Source: Pedobacter yulinensis (GTDB taxonomy: Bacteria > Bacteroidota > Bacteroidia > Sphingobacteriales > Sphingobacteriaceae). Taken from it: 64,000 nt of DNA. The DNA lies in assembly GCF_003029735.1 (NCBI RefSeq), contig NZ_KZ686269.1, forward strand, positions 1,178,001 to 1,242,000, in the 5' to 3' direction. Each line of letters begins with the position of its first letter. Positions within the stretch are counted from its first letter, which is position 1. Under the pieces are notes generated by a model. It was not told the origin of the DNA, did no database searches, and saw only the letters and a list, made by a program, of their open reading frames with translations. Shown here in pieces: positions 1 through 9,108 of the stretch. The translations under genes were made by a program, and so were the position numbers.

Positions 1-199
1 TGAGAACTCAGTGGGCTGCAGGCGACTGCCGAACAATGCGCATACTCCCCCTCCCGAATCATGCCTTTAACCTGGCTTGAGCCGAAAGTCCCGGCCCTAT
101 GTACACGCATCACCTGTTCAGGTAATATCATGGCAGACAGACTATTACGATAGTCTCAAAACTATTGACTTCAGGAGGTGTTTATTTTCAAAAAGCACC

Positions 200-442
200 A
201 TGGAAACGGATAAGAAAAAAGAAATAAAACAAGACGCTGAAACATCAAATATGCCTCACAGACAGGTTCCGGTGTACAAAAGCAACGAAAATGAATCGGA
301 GAATAAGGTTGAGAGCGATGCCGGAAACCTTGCCAAAGACTTTGGCGGCGGTGATTATGGTGCCGAGGAAGCACGTGCAGACGCCGGGAAAGGGAATAAA
401 GGCGAAACCGGAAGTGAGCCGGGCAGCAATCCGCCGGACTAA
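200..442 (+). CDS. Small hydrophilic low-complexity protein, unknown function
   Basis: An 80-residue protein that I do not recognise. It is very hydrophilic: the N-terminal third is rich in Lys and Glu, the middle is rich in Asn and Glu, and the C-terminal half is rich in Gly, Asp and Ala and ends in GSNPPD. There is no membrane segment, signal peptide or cysteine, so it is probably disordered and cytosolic. I chose the ATG at 200. The frame is open further up to a TTG at 77, but that stretch has a different composition. An AGGAGG lies at 173-178, rather far from the ATG. The stop overlaps the 3' end of the convergent DoxX gene by 4 bp. It is real with moderate likelihood only. Confidence 0.5.
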   Translation: METDKKKEIKQDAETSNMPHRQVPVYKSNENESENKVESDAGNLAKDFGGGDYGAEEARADAGKGNKGETGSEPGSNPPD

Positions 443-915
443 CATCCTGCCGGGGCGCTGCGCGGCCTCCAAATCGCCGAGAAATACACCCATGCGAAAT
501 AAAATACCTGTTCAGGTATCCTGATCCAAAGGTACTCAGGCCCCGGCCCATTTGCTTCGGCGGTGTACAAATTCAGGTGCGTCAGTGCCGCATGAATATT
601 TGCAGGCAAAATCAGCACAAAAAAGACCAGCAGCAGCCTTGCAGTAAGCTGCCGTGTTTTTTTGACCTGTAAACCAACAGCTGCCGCAATTTCAAGTATA
701 CCGGTCAGTATAACCAGAAATACTTTTCCCGGTACGGGATCCGGAATCATGCGGCTCATGCCGGCAGTAAACATAAAGTGCCCGAGCGCGGTGAACAAAA
801 GCATGGCCGACAGGCCTGTGCGTGCCGCCAACTGCCAATCGTGGCGGTTTCTAAACAGGCGCAGCCACAAGTAAGCTGCCGCCGTTACAACGAGTAATAC
901 CCATATAACCTTCAT
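439..915 (-). CDS. DoxX-like four-helix membrane protein
   Basis: A 158-residue inner-membrane protein with four predicted helices at roughly residues 2-20, 33-52, 64-82 and 90-108, and a short polar tail. The pattern LFTALGHFMFTAGMSRMIP followed by a second helix with ILEIAAAVGL is typical of the DoxX/DUF4267-like family, whose biochemical role is mostly undefined (quinone- or redox-related membrane proteins). It starts with ATG at 915. The Crp-type regulator gene lies 45 bp upstream on the same strand, so that regulator may control it, though this is inference from position only. The family call is reasonably secure; the function is not. Confidence 0.7.
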   Translation of the reverse strand: MKVIWVLLVVTAAAYLWLRLFRNRHDWQLAARTGLSAMLLFTALGHFMFTAGMSRMIPDPVPGKVFLVILTGILEIAAAVGLQVKKTRQLTARLLLVFFVLILPANIHAALTHLNLYTAEANGPGPEYLWIRIPEQVFYFAWVYFSAIWRPRSAPAGC

Positions 916-960
916 ACGCCAAATGTCGCAAACCGCTACCCTGCTGTCAATGAACCCAGG

Positions 961-1527
961 TTAAGTAATTCGGCGGCGAATGCGACTGAGTGCCTGTGGC
1001 GTAATACCGATATAAGAAGCCAGATATTTTAAGGGAATCTCTTTCAGCAACCTCGGTTTCTCGCTGAACAAATCGCGGTACCGTTGTTCGGCACTGCGGG
1101 TTAAAAACGAGAGTTCGCGTTTGGATTTTTCCAGAAAGAGATGTTCTCCTGCAAAACGGCCGATGGCATTGCCCACTTCCGTATGTTTATAAACTTCCTG
1201 CAGGTCTTCCCAGCTGATCTGCCAAAGCACCGCGTTTGTTAGCGTTTCGATCCGGTAACCGGATGGCCGGCGCGTCAGGAAGGAATCGTAGCCACTTATA
1301 AATTCTCCCTGGAAAACAAATGCGAAGGTCGTTTCTTCAAATTCCCTGGTTACCAGACACCTCACTATGCCTTCAGACAGAAAAGACAGGTAGTTTTCGA
1401 CCGAACCGGCCTGGAGCAAAGCCGTTTTACGGGGTACTTTGCGGTAGCGCAGCCTTGAGGAGAAAAACGCCCAGTCGGTCTCTCCGACCGGCGCAAAGCG
1501 TTCAAAGTAAGTTCTGATCTGGTCCAT
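961..1527 (-). CDS. Crp/Fnr-family transcriptional regulator
   Basis: A 188-residue one-component regulator. Residues about 10-115 form a cyclic-nucleotide-binding-type beta-roll (FLSEGIVRCLV, FVFQGEFISGYDSFLTRRPSGYRIE). The C-terminal 45 residues are a winged HTH (EIPLKYLASYIGITPQALSRIRRR), the usual short HTH of Bacteroidota Crp-like proteins. The cAMP-contacting Arg-Ser pair is not evident, so the ligand is unknown. The frame extends to a TTG at 1533, but the ATG at 1527 gives the usual MDQI start. It is divergent from the lipoprotein gene and upstream of the DoxX gene. A second protein of the same type is at 18175-18777. Confidence 0.85.
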   Translation of the reverse strand: MDQIRTYFERFAPVGETDWAFFSSRLRYRKVPRKTALLQAGSVENYLSFLSEGIVRCLVTREFEETTFAFVFQGEFISGYDSFLTRRPSGYRIETLTNAVLWQISWEDLQEVYKHTEVGNAIGRFAGEHLFLEKSKRELSFLTRSAEQRYRDLFSEKPRLLKEIPLKYLASYIGITPQALSRIRRRIT

Positions 1528-1623
1528 CTGCAACTAAGTTCTGAAAAATAAATTAACCGCCACAATTCCCGGCGTAGCGATGCGGAGCCGGTATACGTAT
1601 GTGTCCATACTAAAGGGTACATC

Positions 1624-2325
1624 ATGCTACGCAACTACTTACCTTTCATTTCTCTTGTGTTTGTCCTGCTTTCGGGATGCAAAAAAACAGACAAACCGCA
1701 GGTTGTTCCTGTAATGTCGGTGAACGATTCTTTTGAAAGTGCTGTTTCAGGCTGGACGGCCGACTTTGCCGACTATCCGGCCGGCGAAGAAACGAAATTC
1801 CAGCTCCAACAGGGTTATGCCACGCTCCCCGCGCCGCTCGACGCATCGAAAGGCGGCTTTCGCATTTCAGGCATGAACCGCAGCGATGACCTGTTCATGT
1901 TCTTTAGAAAAAAATTAACAGGACTGCTCCCGAATAAAGTGTATCAGATGGATCTCGAAGTCACATTCGCCACAGCTGTACCATCAGGCCGGGCCGGTGC
2001 AGGCGGCGCACCGGGCGAAAGCGTATACCTGAAGGCGGGGATGATGCCACTCGAACCTCAGAAGGTATTGAACCAGCAAACCGGCTATTACCGCATGAAC
2101 ATTGATAAGGCCAACCAGGCGGTAGACGGCAAAGACATGCAGGTTATCGGCAACGTCACAAACGGGACGACGACAGAGGAGTACCGGCTGGTTAAAAGAC
2201 TCGGCAGCTTTTCGGGATCGACGAACAGCAAAGGGGAAATCTGGCTTTGCATCGGGACGGATTCAGGCTTTGAAGCAATGACGACCCTATATTACACACA
2301 AGTGAAGGCCATACTTTATGAATAA
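1624..2325 (+). CDS. Exported lipoprotein, unknown function
   Basis: A 233-residue protein with a type II signal peptide: a hydrophobic stretch, then the lipobox LLSGC with Cys19 as the lipidation site, followed by KKTDK, a lysine-rich stretch right after the Cys. In Bacteroidota such proteins are anchored in the outer membrane or sent to the surface. The mature part (ESAVSGWTADFADYPAGEE, a later FRKKLTGLLPNKVYQMDLEV) looks like a beta-sandwich similar to carbohydrate-binding modules, but I cannot assign a family. It stands alone between two oppositely oriented regulator genes. The inverted repeat AGTCAGAT/ATCTGACT (2334-2341 and 2361-2368) lies at its 3' end. Confidence 0.75.
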   Translation: MLRNYLPFISLVFVLLSGCKKTDKPQVVPVMSVNDSFESAVSGWTADFADYPAGEETKFQLQQGYATLPAPLDASKGGFRISGMNRSDDLFMFFRKKLTGLLPNKVYQMDLEVTFATAVPSGRAGAGGAPGESVYLKAGMMPLEPQKVLNQQTGYYRMNIDKANQAVDGKDMQVIGNVTNGTTTEEYRLVKRLGSFSGSTNSKGEIWLCIGTDSGFEAMTTLYYTQVKAILYE

Positions 2326-2356
2326 AGCCAGTTAGTCAGATCTGACCGGAAAGGCC

Positions 2357-3160
2357 TCATATCTGACTCAAAAACGAACTGCTTTCTTCTACGATCTTGG
2401 GGTGCTTCAGGAAGCTGTTCGGTGTCAGGCCGGTAAATTCCTTAAACTCCCTGATAAAATGCGAATGATCGGTATAATTCAGTTCGTAAGCAATATCGGA
2501 GGTGTTCCGGTGTTCTTTATTGCGCAGCATGCTTAAAGCATTTTCAAACCTGCTGAGCCGCTTGTACATAACCGGGCTGATGCCTACATACTGGTAAAAG
2601 CGGCGTTGAAACTGCCGTTCAGAAATCGAATATTTCTTTAAAACTTCTTTGTAGGTCAGCTGCTGGTGGTTGCGCAGAAAGTCGGCCACGATGAAATCCT
2701 CTCCGTACTGCCGGTGGTAACAACTGACCAAATAGTCTGAAATCAGCTTGACCTTTTCTGCATTACTTTTAGTCTCGGTTAACTGCTCATTCAATTCGAA
2801 CCTGTAGAAATCCCTGATGTCGGGAACCATATTGACCAGCTCGAAAGCGTCGATGCCAAATAGTTTTTTAATGGCGCCCGGAAAAAAGCTTACGCCCACA
2901 TGGGCATAAGATCCCTCTATGATGTAATTTTTGTATTTATTTACAATACCTGCCAGGAAAGTTGGCGCCAGCGGAGAACCGTCGATCTGTTTGAGCGCTT
3001 CTTTAGTGTCCAGGTCCTGGAAAATCAGCCGCGGATATTTGTCGGCAAAAATGTGCAGGATCTTTTTATTCGTCGCATCGTCATTGATGTTCAACGCCCA
3101 AATGTACCGGACGTATTTTTTAAGAATTTCAGGTGGCGGAAAGATTTCTACGTTTCCCAT
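2357..3160 (-). CDS. AraC-family regulator with DUF6597-type N-terminus
   Basis: A 267-residue transcriptional regulator. Residues 1-150 match the DUF6597-type sensor found before AraC domains (an opening PPPEILKKYVRYIWAL motif, later VGVSFFPGAIKKLFG). Residues about 165-260 hold the double-HTH AraC domain (YSISERQFQRRFYQYVGISP, then IAYELNYTDHSHFIREFKEF). The ligand cannot be read from the sequence. It starts with ATG at 3160. The Bcr/CflA efflux gene lies 227 bp upstream on the same strand, and the pair may be functionally linked, but the intervening hairpin near 3390 argues for separate transcripts. Confidence 0.85.
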   Translation of the reverse strand: MGNVEIFPPPEILKKYVRYIWALNINDDATNKKILHIFADKYPRLIFQDLDTKEALKQIDGSPLAPTFLAGIVNKYKNYIIEGSYAHVGVSFFPGAIKKLFGIDAFELVNMVPDIRDFYRFELNEQLTETKSNAEKVKLISDYLVSCYHRQYGEDFIVADFLRNHQQLTYKEVLKKYSISERQFQRRFYQYVGISPVMYKRLSRFENALSMLRNKEHRNTSDIAYELNYTDHSHFIREFKEFTGLTPNSFLKHPKIVEESSSFLSQI

Positions 3161-3270
3161 CGGTCGGTTCAGGTTTCTTATAGTACATACCGTGGTTAGC
3201 GGTATCGGGGATTAATTCAAATATAAGGCGTCAGGGCTTAATCGTTTCAGCTGGCTTTGACTTGTGAGCT

Positions 3271-3299
3271 TTAACTGACAATATCGGCATATCAGTTAA
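3271..3299. repeat. Inverted repeat TTAACTGA / TCAGTTAA
   Basis: Two perfect 8-nt arms (3271-3278 and 3292-3299) with a 13-nt spacer lie in the 227-bp gap between the AraC regulator start and the efflux gene stop. There is no T-run, so it is more likely a binding site or a weak hairpin than a terminator. It lies 111 bp upstream of the AraC start and could be an autoregulatory site. Confidence 0.35.
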
Positions 3300-3358
3300 G
3301 GCTTCGATCAGACCTACAGATTTGACTACGGGCACCATCCTGGTTTCGCTACAGTAAA

Positions 3359-3396
3359 AAATAAAAAAATTAAAATACCAGGCGCAGCTAGTGCGC
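3359..3396 (-). terminator. Probable terminator of the Bcr/CflA gene
   Basis: On the minus strand the stem GCGCA-ctagc-TGCGC (3396-3382) contains the stop codon and is followed within a few bases by a long T-rich run. The stem is short (5 bp), so the call is tentative. Confidence 0.4.
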
Positions 3397-4614
3397 GACT
3401 GTGCTCAGTCCAGGCTCTGCTTCCACCTGACGGGTGATCAGCCTGCGTCCGGCGAGCAGAATCAACCAGGCCAGTACGGCAACAACGGCCATGATCAATG
3501 GCATGGGCAGGCTGGACTTTTCAGGAAACAGGCTCACAACAACAGAAGCAAGCGCGCCAAGTCCCATTTGCAGGGCGCCCATCAGCGCAGAGGCACTGCC
3601 GGCGTTCTTGTTAAACGGGGCCAGCGTCAAGGCTGCAGAATTTGGATTGATGAGCCCCAGACAGCCAAGGTACAAAGCGATAAATGCGACGGTCGAATAC
3701 AGGTTAAGCCAGCCGGCAGCAGCAGCAGCAAGAAATGCCAGACTGATCAGCGCCTGGGCAGGCAGAGCAAGTGCGATCACCTTATTGCTGTTAAACCAGC
3801 GTAGCAGCAGGCTGTTCACCTGACTCAGGCCAATAAAAGCTACAGATAACAACGCAAAGATCCATCCATACCCGGTTTTGCTAACCCCAAAAATGGTCAT
3901 GAACACAATGGGCGAGGCAGCTACATAAGCGAAAAGCCCTGCGAAGGTGAGTGCGTTGACCAGGCAGTAGGTGAAGAACTGTGGATTCGTAGCTACAGCT
4001 GTCATGCTGCGCAGAATTGGTCCTGGCTTTAGCGAATAAGCGCGGTCTGGCTGGTAACTTTCAGGAAGGAAAAAGATCACGGCGACCAGAATGGCAGCGG
4101 CCATGAAAGCCAGAAAAACGAAGACCCACTGCCAGCCAAAGGCTTCGATCAGATATCCGCCCGCAGTTGGAGCAAGCATGGGTGAAACGGCGATAACCAG
4201 CATCAGCGATGCAAAAACTTTCGGGCTCTCTGCCACCGTAAACAGGTCGCGCACCATGGCCATGGCCGCAACAGAAGCCGCGCAACTGCCAATGGCTTGT
4301 ACAAACCGCAACACAATAAGCTGATCAATATCAGTAACAGCCAGGCAACCCAGCGAGGCCGCGATATACAGCGCCATGCCAAAGTACAAAGGCAGTTTAC
4401 GCCCGAACTTGTCAAGCAAGGGGCCATACAGCAGCTGCCCTGCCGATATACCGATAAAGAAACCTGATAAGGACAACGATACTGACGGCACGCTTGTTTT
4501 CAGATCTCGGGCAATGACGTCAAAGCCCGGCAAGTACATGTCTATCGAGAAAGGACTCAGGGCAGCAAGACTGCCCAATATCAGGATTAAAACGAAATGG
4601 CCGGGTCTTTTCAT
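3388..4614 (-). CDS. Bcr/CflA-family multidrug efflux MFS transporter
   Basis: A 408-residue, 12-helix inner-membrane transporter of the DHA1 class. Typical signs are the first-helix sequence SPFSIDMYLPGF, the motif-A loop GPLLDKFGRKLPL between helices 2 and 3, and RFVQAIGSCAASVAAMAMVRDL in helix 4 with the conserved Arg-Asp, all characteristic of Bcr/CflA proton-drug antiporters (bicyclomycin and sulfonamide exporters in other bacteria). The substrate here is unknown. It starts with ATG at 4614. A near-consensus minus-7 box (CATCTTTG on the minus strand, 4637-4644) precedes it. Confidence 0.88.
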   Translation of the reverse strand: MKRPGHFVLILILGSLAALSPFSIDMYLPGFDVIARDLKTSVPSVSLSLSGFFIGISAGQLLYGPLLDKFGRKLPLYFGMALYIAASLGCLAVTDIDQLIVLRFVQAIGSCAASVAAMAMVRDLFTVAESPKVFASLMLVIAVSPMLAPTAGGYLIEAFGWQWVFVFLAFMAAAILVAVIFFLPESYQPDRAYSLKPGPILRSMTAVATNPQFFTYCLVNALTFAGLFAYVAASPIVFMTIFGVSKTGYGWIFALLSVAFIGLSQVNSLLLRWFNSNKVIALALPAQALISLAFLAAAAAGWLNLYSTVAFIALYLGCLGLINPNSAALTLAPFNKNAGSASALMGALQMGLGALASVVVSLFPEKSSLPMPLIMAVVAVLAWLILLAGRRLITRQVEAEPGLSTVAH

Positions 4615-4724
4615 CGGGGTTGCTTTTGGGAAGCCGCAAAGATGAGCAGAAAATCCCGGTTGTGTGACCCATCAGTAGTCTGCATTGTGTCAAAAAGACG
4701 GTTGAATCCTGACCGCTGCGGGGT

Positions 4725-5708
4725 TTATGCTGAGCCTTTTTCGGCTTCAGTCTCCTGTACCGACTGTCCGCCGGTTTCCACTTCGACCTCCTTTGTCGTC
4801 ACAGCATAATGCTTCGGATGGATCTCCGAACCATACGCCATGGCATACGCTTTTGTAAATTCAGCACCGAAATACAAGATAATGGAAGAATAATAAGCCC
4901 ACAACAACACCACGACGAGCGAGCCCGCGGCACCATATGTACTGCCTACATCACTCTGGCCAATGTAAATGGATATCCCGAATTTACCAAGCATAAACAG
5001 CACGGCGGTGACCATAGAGCCCAAAATCACATCCCGCCATTTGATAATGCCGTCGGGAAGCACTTTAAAGATTACGCCAAAGATCAGTGAGATCACAGCC
5101 AGCGTGACAGCCTGGTTCAGAATGTAAAACAGCACAACAGACACATCTTCATACCTGGCCTGCAGGGCCTGGCTTAGTCCGTCGAGCACCGCTGTCACAG
5201 CAAGCGACACCAGCAGCACAAAACCCAGGCTGATGATGACTGAAAAAGACAAAAACCTGTTTTGTAACATCTTGAGCCAGCCCCGTTTGGGTTTGGGTTT
5301 CAGCCCCCAGATGGTGTTGATCGAGTCCTGTATATCGCCAAAAATGGTGGTTGAGCCAATAAGTAAGGTGACAAGGCCGATGATGAACGCTACGGTTCCC
5401 TTGTCGCCCAGTGAGGCTTTTCTCACGATGTCTTGCAGCTGCACTGCTGTGTCCTTGCCCATAAACTCGTCTAATTGCCTGTAAATGGTACCCTCCGCTG
5501 CCTCCTGGCCCAGGAAAATACCACACAGGGAGATGATCACGACCAATAGCGGAGCCATGGAAAAGACCGTATAGTAAGCCAGTGAGCCACTCATTTTGGT
5601 TACTTTATGTTCGCCAAATCCGGTAAAGGCCGATTTCAATACCTCCCAAAGACCTTTAAGGGTTACTTTCTTCTTTTTGCGCTTTTCTGCTTTTGTGTTC
5701 GTGGTCAT
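4725..5708 (-). CDS. YihY/BrkB-family inner-membrane protein
   Basis: A 327-residue protein with about six membrane helices. The N-terminus is very basic (KAEKRKKKKVTLKG) and is followed by the family signature KMSGSLAYYTVFSMAPLL. Later come INTIWGLKPKPKRG and GAAGSLVVVLLWAYYSSIILYFGAEFTKAYA, which are typical of the YihY/BrkB family (once misnamed ribonuclease BN). Its molecular role is not settled; transport or envelope function is suspected. The frame opens 105 nt further up, but the ATG at 5708 gives the usual basic start. It is divergent from the EamA gene. The C-terminal 40 residues are acidic and probably cytosolic. Confidence 0.88.
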   Translation of the reverse strand: MTTNTKAEKRKKKKVTLKGLWEVLKSAFTGFGEHKVTKMSGSLAYYTVFSMAPLLVVIISLCGIFLGQEAAEGTIYRQLDEFMGKDTAVQLQDIVRKASLGDKGTVAFIIGLVTLLIGSTTIFGDIQDSINTIWGLKPKPKRGWLKMLQNRFLSFSVIISLGFVLLVSLAVTAVLDGLSQALQARYEDVSVVLFYILNQAVTLAVISLIFGVIFKVLPDGIIKWRDVILGSMVTAVLFMLGKFGISIYIGQSDVGSTYGAAGSLVVVLLWAYYSSIILYFGAEFTKAYAMAYGSEIHPKHYAVTTKEVEVETGGQSVQETEAEKGSA

Positions 5709-5881
5709 ATATTCCGTGTAAGTAATGCTGTGTTTCTGATCTATCAACTGGCATCCTGGTTTGATTGCGGGGTCAATACACTGCAGCAGCCAGACTGCAT
5801 GTAGAACCGACACTAAAAAAAATTGTTTGAGGAAATAGCGACAGGCAGGCGCAGGCAGACCGGCCTGCTGCCGAGATCTAT

Positions 5882-5889
5882 TACCTTTG
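5882..5889 (+). promoter_or_regulatory. Minus-7 box TACCTTTG of the EamA gene
   Basis: An exact match to TAnnTTTG that ends 8 bases before the ATG, so the mRNA would have a leader of only a few bases. It supports the ATG at 5898. Confidence 0.6.
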
Positions 5890-5897
5890 CACTGTCA

Positions 5898-6797
5898 ATG
5901 GCACACGCACACAACAAATTCAAAGGCTTCGTCCTGGTCATCACTGCCGCTACGATCTGGGGTGTATCCGGAGCGCTGGGGCAATTTTTATTTACGCAAC
6001 GGGGTATCAATACTGAATGGCTTGTTACCGTGCGACTGTTGGTTTCAGGGCTCATTCTTCTTTCGGTTGGCGCGGCAGCAACGGGAAAGCGAATTCTTGC
6101 CATCTGGAAAGAGCCACGAGATAGCATGGAGTTAATTATTTTTAGTCTGTTTGGTATGCTGGCCGTGCAGTACACCTACTTTGCCGCGATCAGTCATTCG
6201 AATGCCGCTACCGCGACGGTACTGCAGTATGCAGGCCCTGTGCTCATTACCGTGTATCTGGCCCTTAAAAAAGGCAGATGGCCAGCTCCGGTTACGTACC
6301 TGGCTTTGGCCATGGCTGTTTCGGGAACATTCCTGCTTGTTACGCATGGCGACCCGGGCGAGCTGTCCATTACGCCTGCCGCTCTTTTCTGGGGAATCGC
6401 ATCGGCGGTCACACTAGCCTTTTACAGCATCTATCCCACGAGGTTGATGTCCAAGTTCAGCTCTGTGCAGCTGATTGGCTGGGCCATGTTCATTGGCGGA
6501 CTGGTTTTCTCTTTTGTTCACGCGCCCTGGCAGGTATCAGGAACCTGGGACATTTACACCTGGGCTTTTCTCGCATTCATTATTCTTTGCGGTAGCCTGG
6601 TTTCTTTCTACGCCTACCTGACGGCCATCCGCCTGGTCGGTGCGCAGACGGCAAGCCTGCTTGCATCTGCAGAACCACTCTCTGCGGCGATCATCGCAGT
6701 ATCCTGGTTGCATGTCGACTTTTCGGCCTTCGATTATGCGGGCAGCCTGCTTATCCTTTCCACACTGTTTTTGCTCGGGCATAAAGAACCAGCCTGA
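5898..6797 (+). CDS. EamA/DMT-family transporter
   Basis: A 299-residue membrane protein with ten predicted helices in two five-helix EamA repeats (ITAATIWGVSGALGQ in the first, PAALFWGIASAVTLAFYSIYP in the second). This is the size and layout of drug/metabolite transporters of the RhaT/EamA type, which export small metabolites such as amino acids. The substrate cannot be inferred. The ATG at 5898 is preferred over an in-frame start 75 nt earlier because an exact minus-7 box lies immediately before it. It is divergent from yihY, with about 190 bp between the starts. Confidence 0.88.
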   Translation: MAHAHNKFKGFVLVITAATIWGVSGALGQFLFTQRGINTEWLVTVRLLVSGLILLSVGAAATGKRILAIWKEPRDSMELIIFSLFGMLAVQYTYFAAISHSNAATATVLQYAGPVLITVYLALKKGRWPAPVTYLALAMAVSGTFLLVTHGDPGELSITPAALFWGIASAVTLAFYSIYPTRLMSKFSSVQLIGWAMFIGGLVFSFVHAPWQVSGTWDIYTWAFLAFIILCGSLVSFYAYLTAIRLVGAQTASLLASAEPLSAAIIAVSWLHVDFSAFDYAGSLLILSTLFLLGHKEPA

Positions 6798-7073
6798 CGG
6801 GGAGTGTGCCCGGCCTGGTCGGCCTGCCTTTACCGGGCCCTGCCTGCTAACCTGGCCAGGCTGAAGCGATGCAGCACTGATCTATCTTCCCTATCGGTGG
6901 GTTTGGATCGCTAACAGACATCAGGCAAGAGGCTTCACAGGTCACGTGCCATCGCATCAAGTGCTAACCATTCACTTTGCAAATCAACCCGGCGTTTACG
7001 CAATCTTCCCGCTCCGCAGCTCTGCAGGTGGCTCCGCAAAACAAATGTGGCTTCTTAAACCTTGTACATGTAC

Positions 7074-8885
7074 ATGAAACACAAAACGCGGCCATTTCAG
7101 CCCATAGAAAACTATGGCATTATCGGCAACTTGCGAACGGTTGCCCTTGTTTCACTTCACGGTTCGATCGATTTTATGTGCCTGCCCCGGTTTGACTCGG
7201 CTACGGTTTTTGCCGGTATGCTCGACGGCGAAACGGGTGGCTATTTTTCCATAGAACCTGACCTGGCCGATTACACATGCAAACAGCTGTACCAGCCTGC
7301 CACAGCAGTATTGCTTACCCGGTTCTTTGCGGAGGAAGGCATTGCCGAACTGACCGACTACATGCCCATTGAAAACGGCCACGGACGCAGGCCAACAGCC
7401 ATTGTACGAAAAATACATACCATACGCGGTGCAATTACCTTTCGCATGCGCTGTGTACCCCGTTTTGCTTATGCGTCGGAACCGCATACCTGCACATCAG
7501 CCGATGGGGAATTACGGTTCAGCACCGAGGGGGAAAAGCTGGAGCTCCGCCTGATGGCCGATTTCGACATGGTGCAGCGCAATGGTAATGGTTATGCCAC
7601 ATTTGTCCTGGCCGAAGGCGAGACAGCCTACGTCGTGCTCGAGCTGCCCGAACAGGATGAACTGCAATGCGACTTTGAAACATATAAAGGCGCCGCCTAC
7701 CGGGAAACGGTCGATTACTGGCGAAACTGGATCAGCAAAAGCACCTATCATGGCAGGTACAGCGAACTCATCCAGCGGTCGGTTATCACCCTGAAACTGC
7801 TTACCTCGGCCGAATTTGGTTCTGTAGTGGCCGCGCCCACCTTTGGACTGCCAGAAATTCTGGGTGGCTCACGCAACTGGGACTACCGGTATACCTGGAT
7901 CAGGGATGCAGCTTTTACTATGTATGCCTTTCTGCGCCTGGGATTTAACGATGAGGCGACCGCCTTCATTGACTGGATCTTTAGCCTCTGTAAAAACACT
8001 GACCTGCAGCTCGTCTATACCATTGACGGCAAACCCGGACCGAAAGAAAAGACCCTGAAACAATTTAGGGGATACCGGGATTCTGCACCGGTACGCATTG
8101 GCAATGATGCCGCCAGCCAGCTGCAGATCGATATTTACGGCGAGCTGATCGATACGATCTATATTTACGACAAATCGCACAAACCCATTACCTTCGAGTT
8201 CTGGCAGCTGATCGAAAAGCAGGTGCAATGCGTTATCAAAAACTGGAAAAAACCCGATCACGGCATTTGGGAGATCAGGAGTACCAAAAAGGAATTTCTG
8301 CATACCAGGCTCATGTGCTGGGTAGCCATGGACAGGGCCATTAAGATTGCCGAGCACCGCTCCTTTCCTTATCCTGAAAATGAGTGGCACCAGGTACGAA
8401 GCGAGCTGTATGAAGACATATATACCAATTTCTGGAACGAAAAGGCCCAGGCCTGGGTTCAATACAAAGGTGCTGAGCACGTTGATGCCAGTGTTTTGCT
8501 GATGCCGCTTACCCACTTCATTTCACCGCTCGAACCAAGATGGGTCAAGACCCTCGAAGCCATAGACAGGGATTTAATGCAGGATGTGCTTGTCTACAGG
8601 TACCGCAACGACATTAAACAGGTAGACGGCCTGGACGGTAAAGAAGGTACCTTTAACATGTGTTCTTTTTGGTTTATCGAGGCGCTGGCTAAAGGCGGGC
8701 AGGTAGAACGTGCAGTAGAAAACTTTGAAAAGATGATTGGTTATGCCAACCACCTCGGGCTGTTCGGTGAAGAACTTGGGCATCGCGGGGAACACCTGGG
8801 CAATTTTCCGCAGGCCTTTACACATCTCGCACTGATCAGTGCGGCCTTCGAGCTGAATAAACAGCTGTCACGGAACAAAAACTAA
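7074..8885 (+). CDS. Glycoside hydrolase family 15 protein (glucoamylase/trehalase type)
   Basis: A 603-residue cytosolic enzyme without a signal peptide. The N-terminal beta domain (IENYGIIGNLRTVALVSLHG, then FDSATVFAGMLDGETGG) and the (alpha/alpha)6 catalytic barrel starting near residue 230 are those of bacterial GH15 proteins. Around residue 268 sits the signature GGSRNWDYRYTWIRDAAF. Near the C-terminus, GEELGHRGEHLGNFPQAFTH carries the catalytic base region. Family members hydrolyse alpha-glucans or trehalose; which one applies here is open. The frame can start at TTG 7062, ATG 7068 or ATG 7074, and I chose the last (MKHKTRPFQPIENYG). The gene stands alone. The 276 bp before it hold no clear promoter. 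Confidence 0.9.
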   Translation: MKHKTRPFQPIENYGIIGNLRTVALVSLHGSIDFMCLPRFDSATVFAGMLDGETGGYFSIEPDLADYTCKQLYQPATAVLLTRFFAEEGIAELTDYMPIENGHGRRPTAIVRKIHTIRGAITFRMRCVPRFAYASEPHTCTSADGELRFSTEGEKLELRLMADFDMVQRNGNGYATFVLAEGETAYVVLELPEQDELQCDFETYKGAAYRETVDYWRNWISKSTYHGRYSELIQRSVITLKLLTSAEFGSVVAAPTFGLPEILGGSRNWDYRYTWIRDAAFTMYAFLRLGFNDEATAFIDWIFSLCKNTDLQLVYTIDGKPGPKEKTLKQFRGYRDSAPVRIGNDAASQLQIDIYGELIDTIYIYDKSHKPITFEFWQLIEKQVQCVIKNWKKPDHGIWEIRSTKKEFLHTRLMCWVAMDRAIKIAEHRSFPYPENEWHQVRSELYEDIYTNFWNEKAQAWVQYKGAEHVDASVLLMPLTHFISPLEPRWVKTLEAIDRDLMQDVLVYRYRNDIKQVDGLDGKEGTFNMCSFWFIEALAKGGQVERAVENFEKMIGYANHLGLFGEELGHRGEHLGNFPQAFTHLALISAAFELNKQLSRNKN

Positions 8886-9108
8886 GGGCTACCCCGGTAT
8901 TGCAAAACCTATAACAGGCAAGTACATTTGCATACGCAGCAGTATGTACAGGCGGTACGGCTGGCTGGACTTTGTCGCAACGAAAAGCTACGCTACTTTT
9001 TGCACACTGCCTGGCAGGCCGCATTGTACAGTGCGCCGTTTATACAGGAACAACTTATTGTTTATCAGCTTACAAGACCTTTAACATAAAGAAAAATTTC
9101 GGCAACCT

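Noticed and set aside
6990..7004. TTTACGCAA, resembling half of the LacI-type operator, before the GH15 gene
   Set aside because: Only one half-site is present and there is no GCGGCA/TAAAATTG block, so it does not meet the pattern shared by the two real candidates.
7869..8516. A 215-codon open frame antisense to the GH15 gene
   Set aside because: It mirrors the codon bias of the GH15 gene, whose catalytic motifs are intact. The product has no recognisable domain.
8953..9093. A 46-codon ORF after a TACATTTG box, before the GNAT gene
   Set aside because: The composition is poor (many Arg, Cys, Tyr), nothing is recognisable, and it could equally be leader sequence.
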